Positions 63,641 to 64,000 of a DNA stretch of 64,000 nucleotides are shown here, in pieces. The stretch comes from Pseudomonas graminis. Lineage in GTDB: Bacteria; Pseudomonadota; Gammaproteobacteria; Pseudomonadales; Pseudomonadaceae. How positions within the stretch are numbered: position 1 is the first letter of the stretch; each line of letters begins with the position of its first letter. Location of the stretch: assembly GCF_004364335.1 (NCBI RefSeq), contig NZ_SOCR01000007.1, positions 248,001-312,000 on the forward strand. The letters are read 5' to 3'. Made by a program: the position numbers and the translations under genes. The notes under the pieces are model-generated. The model worked only from the letters and a program-made list of their open reading frames with translations, ran no database searches and was not told the origin of the DNA.

Positions 63641-63671
63641 GAAAAGGCCCACGCCAGTGGGCAGTGGGCCT
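63641..63671 (-). terminator. Terminator of the partial efflux gene
   Basis: On the minus strand AGGCCCAC, 11-nt loop, GTGGGCCT then T4 (63671 to 63642). About 35 bp beyond the stop of the outer-membrane factor gene; a second small dyad (GGCGTCA/TGACGCC, 63678-63694) lies between. Confidence 0.8.
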
Positions 63672-63703
63672 AAGGAAGGCGTCAGCCTGACGCCGGATGA
63701 AAC

Positions 63704-64000
63704 CTACTGCAGCGCCACCTCGCTGGCGCCCTCGCCTCCGCCCAGTGCCTTGTACAACGACACCAGGTTGTTGATCCGCGAGAGTTTGGTGGTCACCAGC
63801 CTTTGCTGGGAACTGAACAGATTTCGCTGAGCATCCAGCGAGTTCAGGTAGGTATCGACCCCTTCCTTGTAGCGGCTGTCCGCCAGCTCGTAGTTACGTC
63901 GATTGGGCTGTACCAGTCGCGTCTCGGCCAGCACCTGCGTGCTGAGTGAGTCGCGTGCCACCAGGCCGTCCGCTACTTCGCGAAACGCAACTTGAATTGC
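63704..64000 (-). CDS. Outer-membrane efflux protein, C-terminal part
   Basis: Partial: the frame continues beyond the right edge (AIQVAFREVADGL before the first internal GTG). The C-terminal OMF repeat is recognisable: ELADSRYKEGVDTYLNSLDAQRNLFSSQQ and LVSLYKALGGGE. It is a TolC/OprM-type channel, likely the last gene of an efflux operon lying to the right on the minus strand. Confidence 0.9.
   Translation of the reverse strand, partial: AIQVAFREVADGLVARDSLSTQVLAETRLVQPNRRNYELADSRYKEGVDTYLNSLDAQRNLFSSQQRLVTTKLSRINNLVSLYKALGGGEGASEVALQ

Overview
The window reads as chromosome of a soil or plant-associated Pseudomonas (fluorescens/putida/syringae type). Support: an MvaT-family silencer, a NahR-type salicylate regulon, a MexEF-OprN-type efflux operon, a glutathione-linked formaldehyde module and nine LysR regulators, each beside small redox enzymes. 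No RNA gene, CRISPR array, integrase or intact insertion sequence was recognised.

Left part (about 1-12.2 kb): a gene-poor, partly decayed stretch (1-1.66 kb) precedes a defence-type island. On the minus strand lie an OLD-family ATPase/TOPRIM nuclease and a UvrD-like helicase, the two-gene Gabija architecture. They are followed by a HEPN/RES-domain protein, then, after a terminator-like hairpin, an ImmA/IrrE metallopeptidase and a DUF4062 (TIR-like) protein. Next to them sit two unrecognised genes with convergent, overlapping ends: a coiled-coil membrane protein and a possible PD-(D/E)XK nuclease. This block looks acquired.

Middle-left (12.2-24.5 kb): small stress proteins (CsbD type), a glutathione S-transferase, an MvaT-like silencer, an ankyrin-repeat protein and a GNAT acetyltransferase. 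Then comes a sugar-acid operon (LysR regulator, FAH-fold AraD1, MFS carrier, UxaA-type dehydratase, 2-oxoglutarate semialdehyde dehydrogenase). A low-molecular-weight phosphatase and a dehalogenase-like hydrolase follow.

Centre (24.5-37 kb): a LysR/nitroreductase/quinol monooxygenase/Grx2 set, then a five-gene minus-strand catabolic unit (salicylate hydroxylase, catechol 1,2-dioxygenase, aryl alcohol dehydrogenase, salicylaldehyde-type dehydrogenase, outer-membrane channel). It is divergent from a NahR-like regulator, with a near-consensus NahR box between them. Two LysR genes with a tautomerase and an ABM-domain protein follow.

Right part (37-64 kb): an RND efflux operon; several LysR-plus-enzyme pairs (DHA2 MFS carrier, carboxymuconolactone decarboxylase-like protein, SDR, alpha/beta hydrolases, DODA-type dioxygenase, DoxX); an uncharacterised operon of two luciferase-like monooxygenases around two tandem paralogous TIM-barrel proteins, ending in an ArsR-like regulator; and a formaldehyde module (frmR, frmA, gfa, fdhA) preceded by three operator-like repeats spaced exactly 23 bp. 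The window ends with a tannase/feruloyl-esterase and the C-terminal part of an outer-membrane efflux protein.
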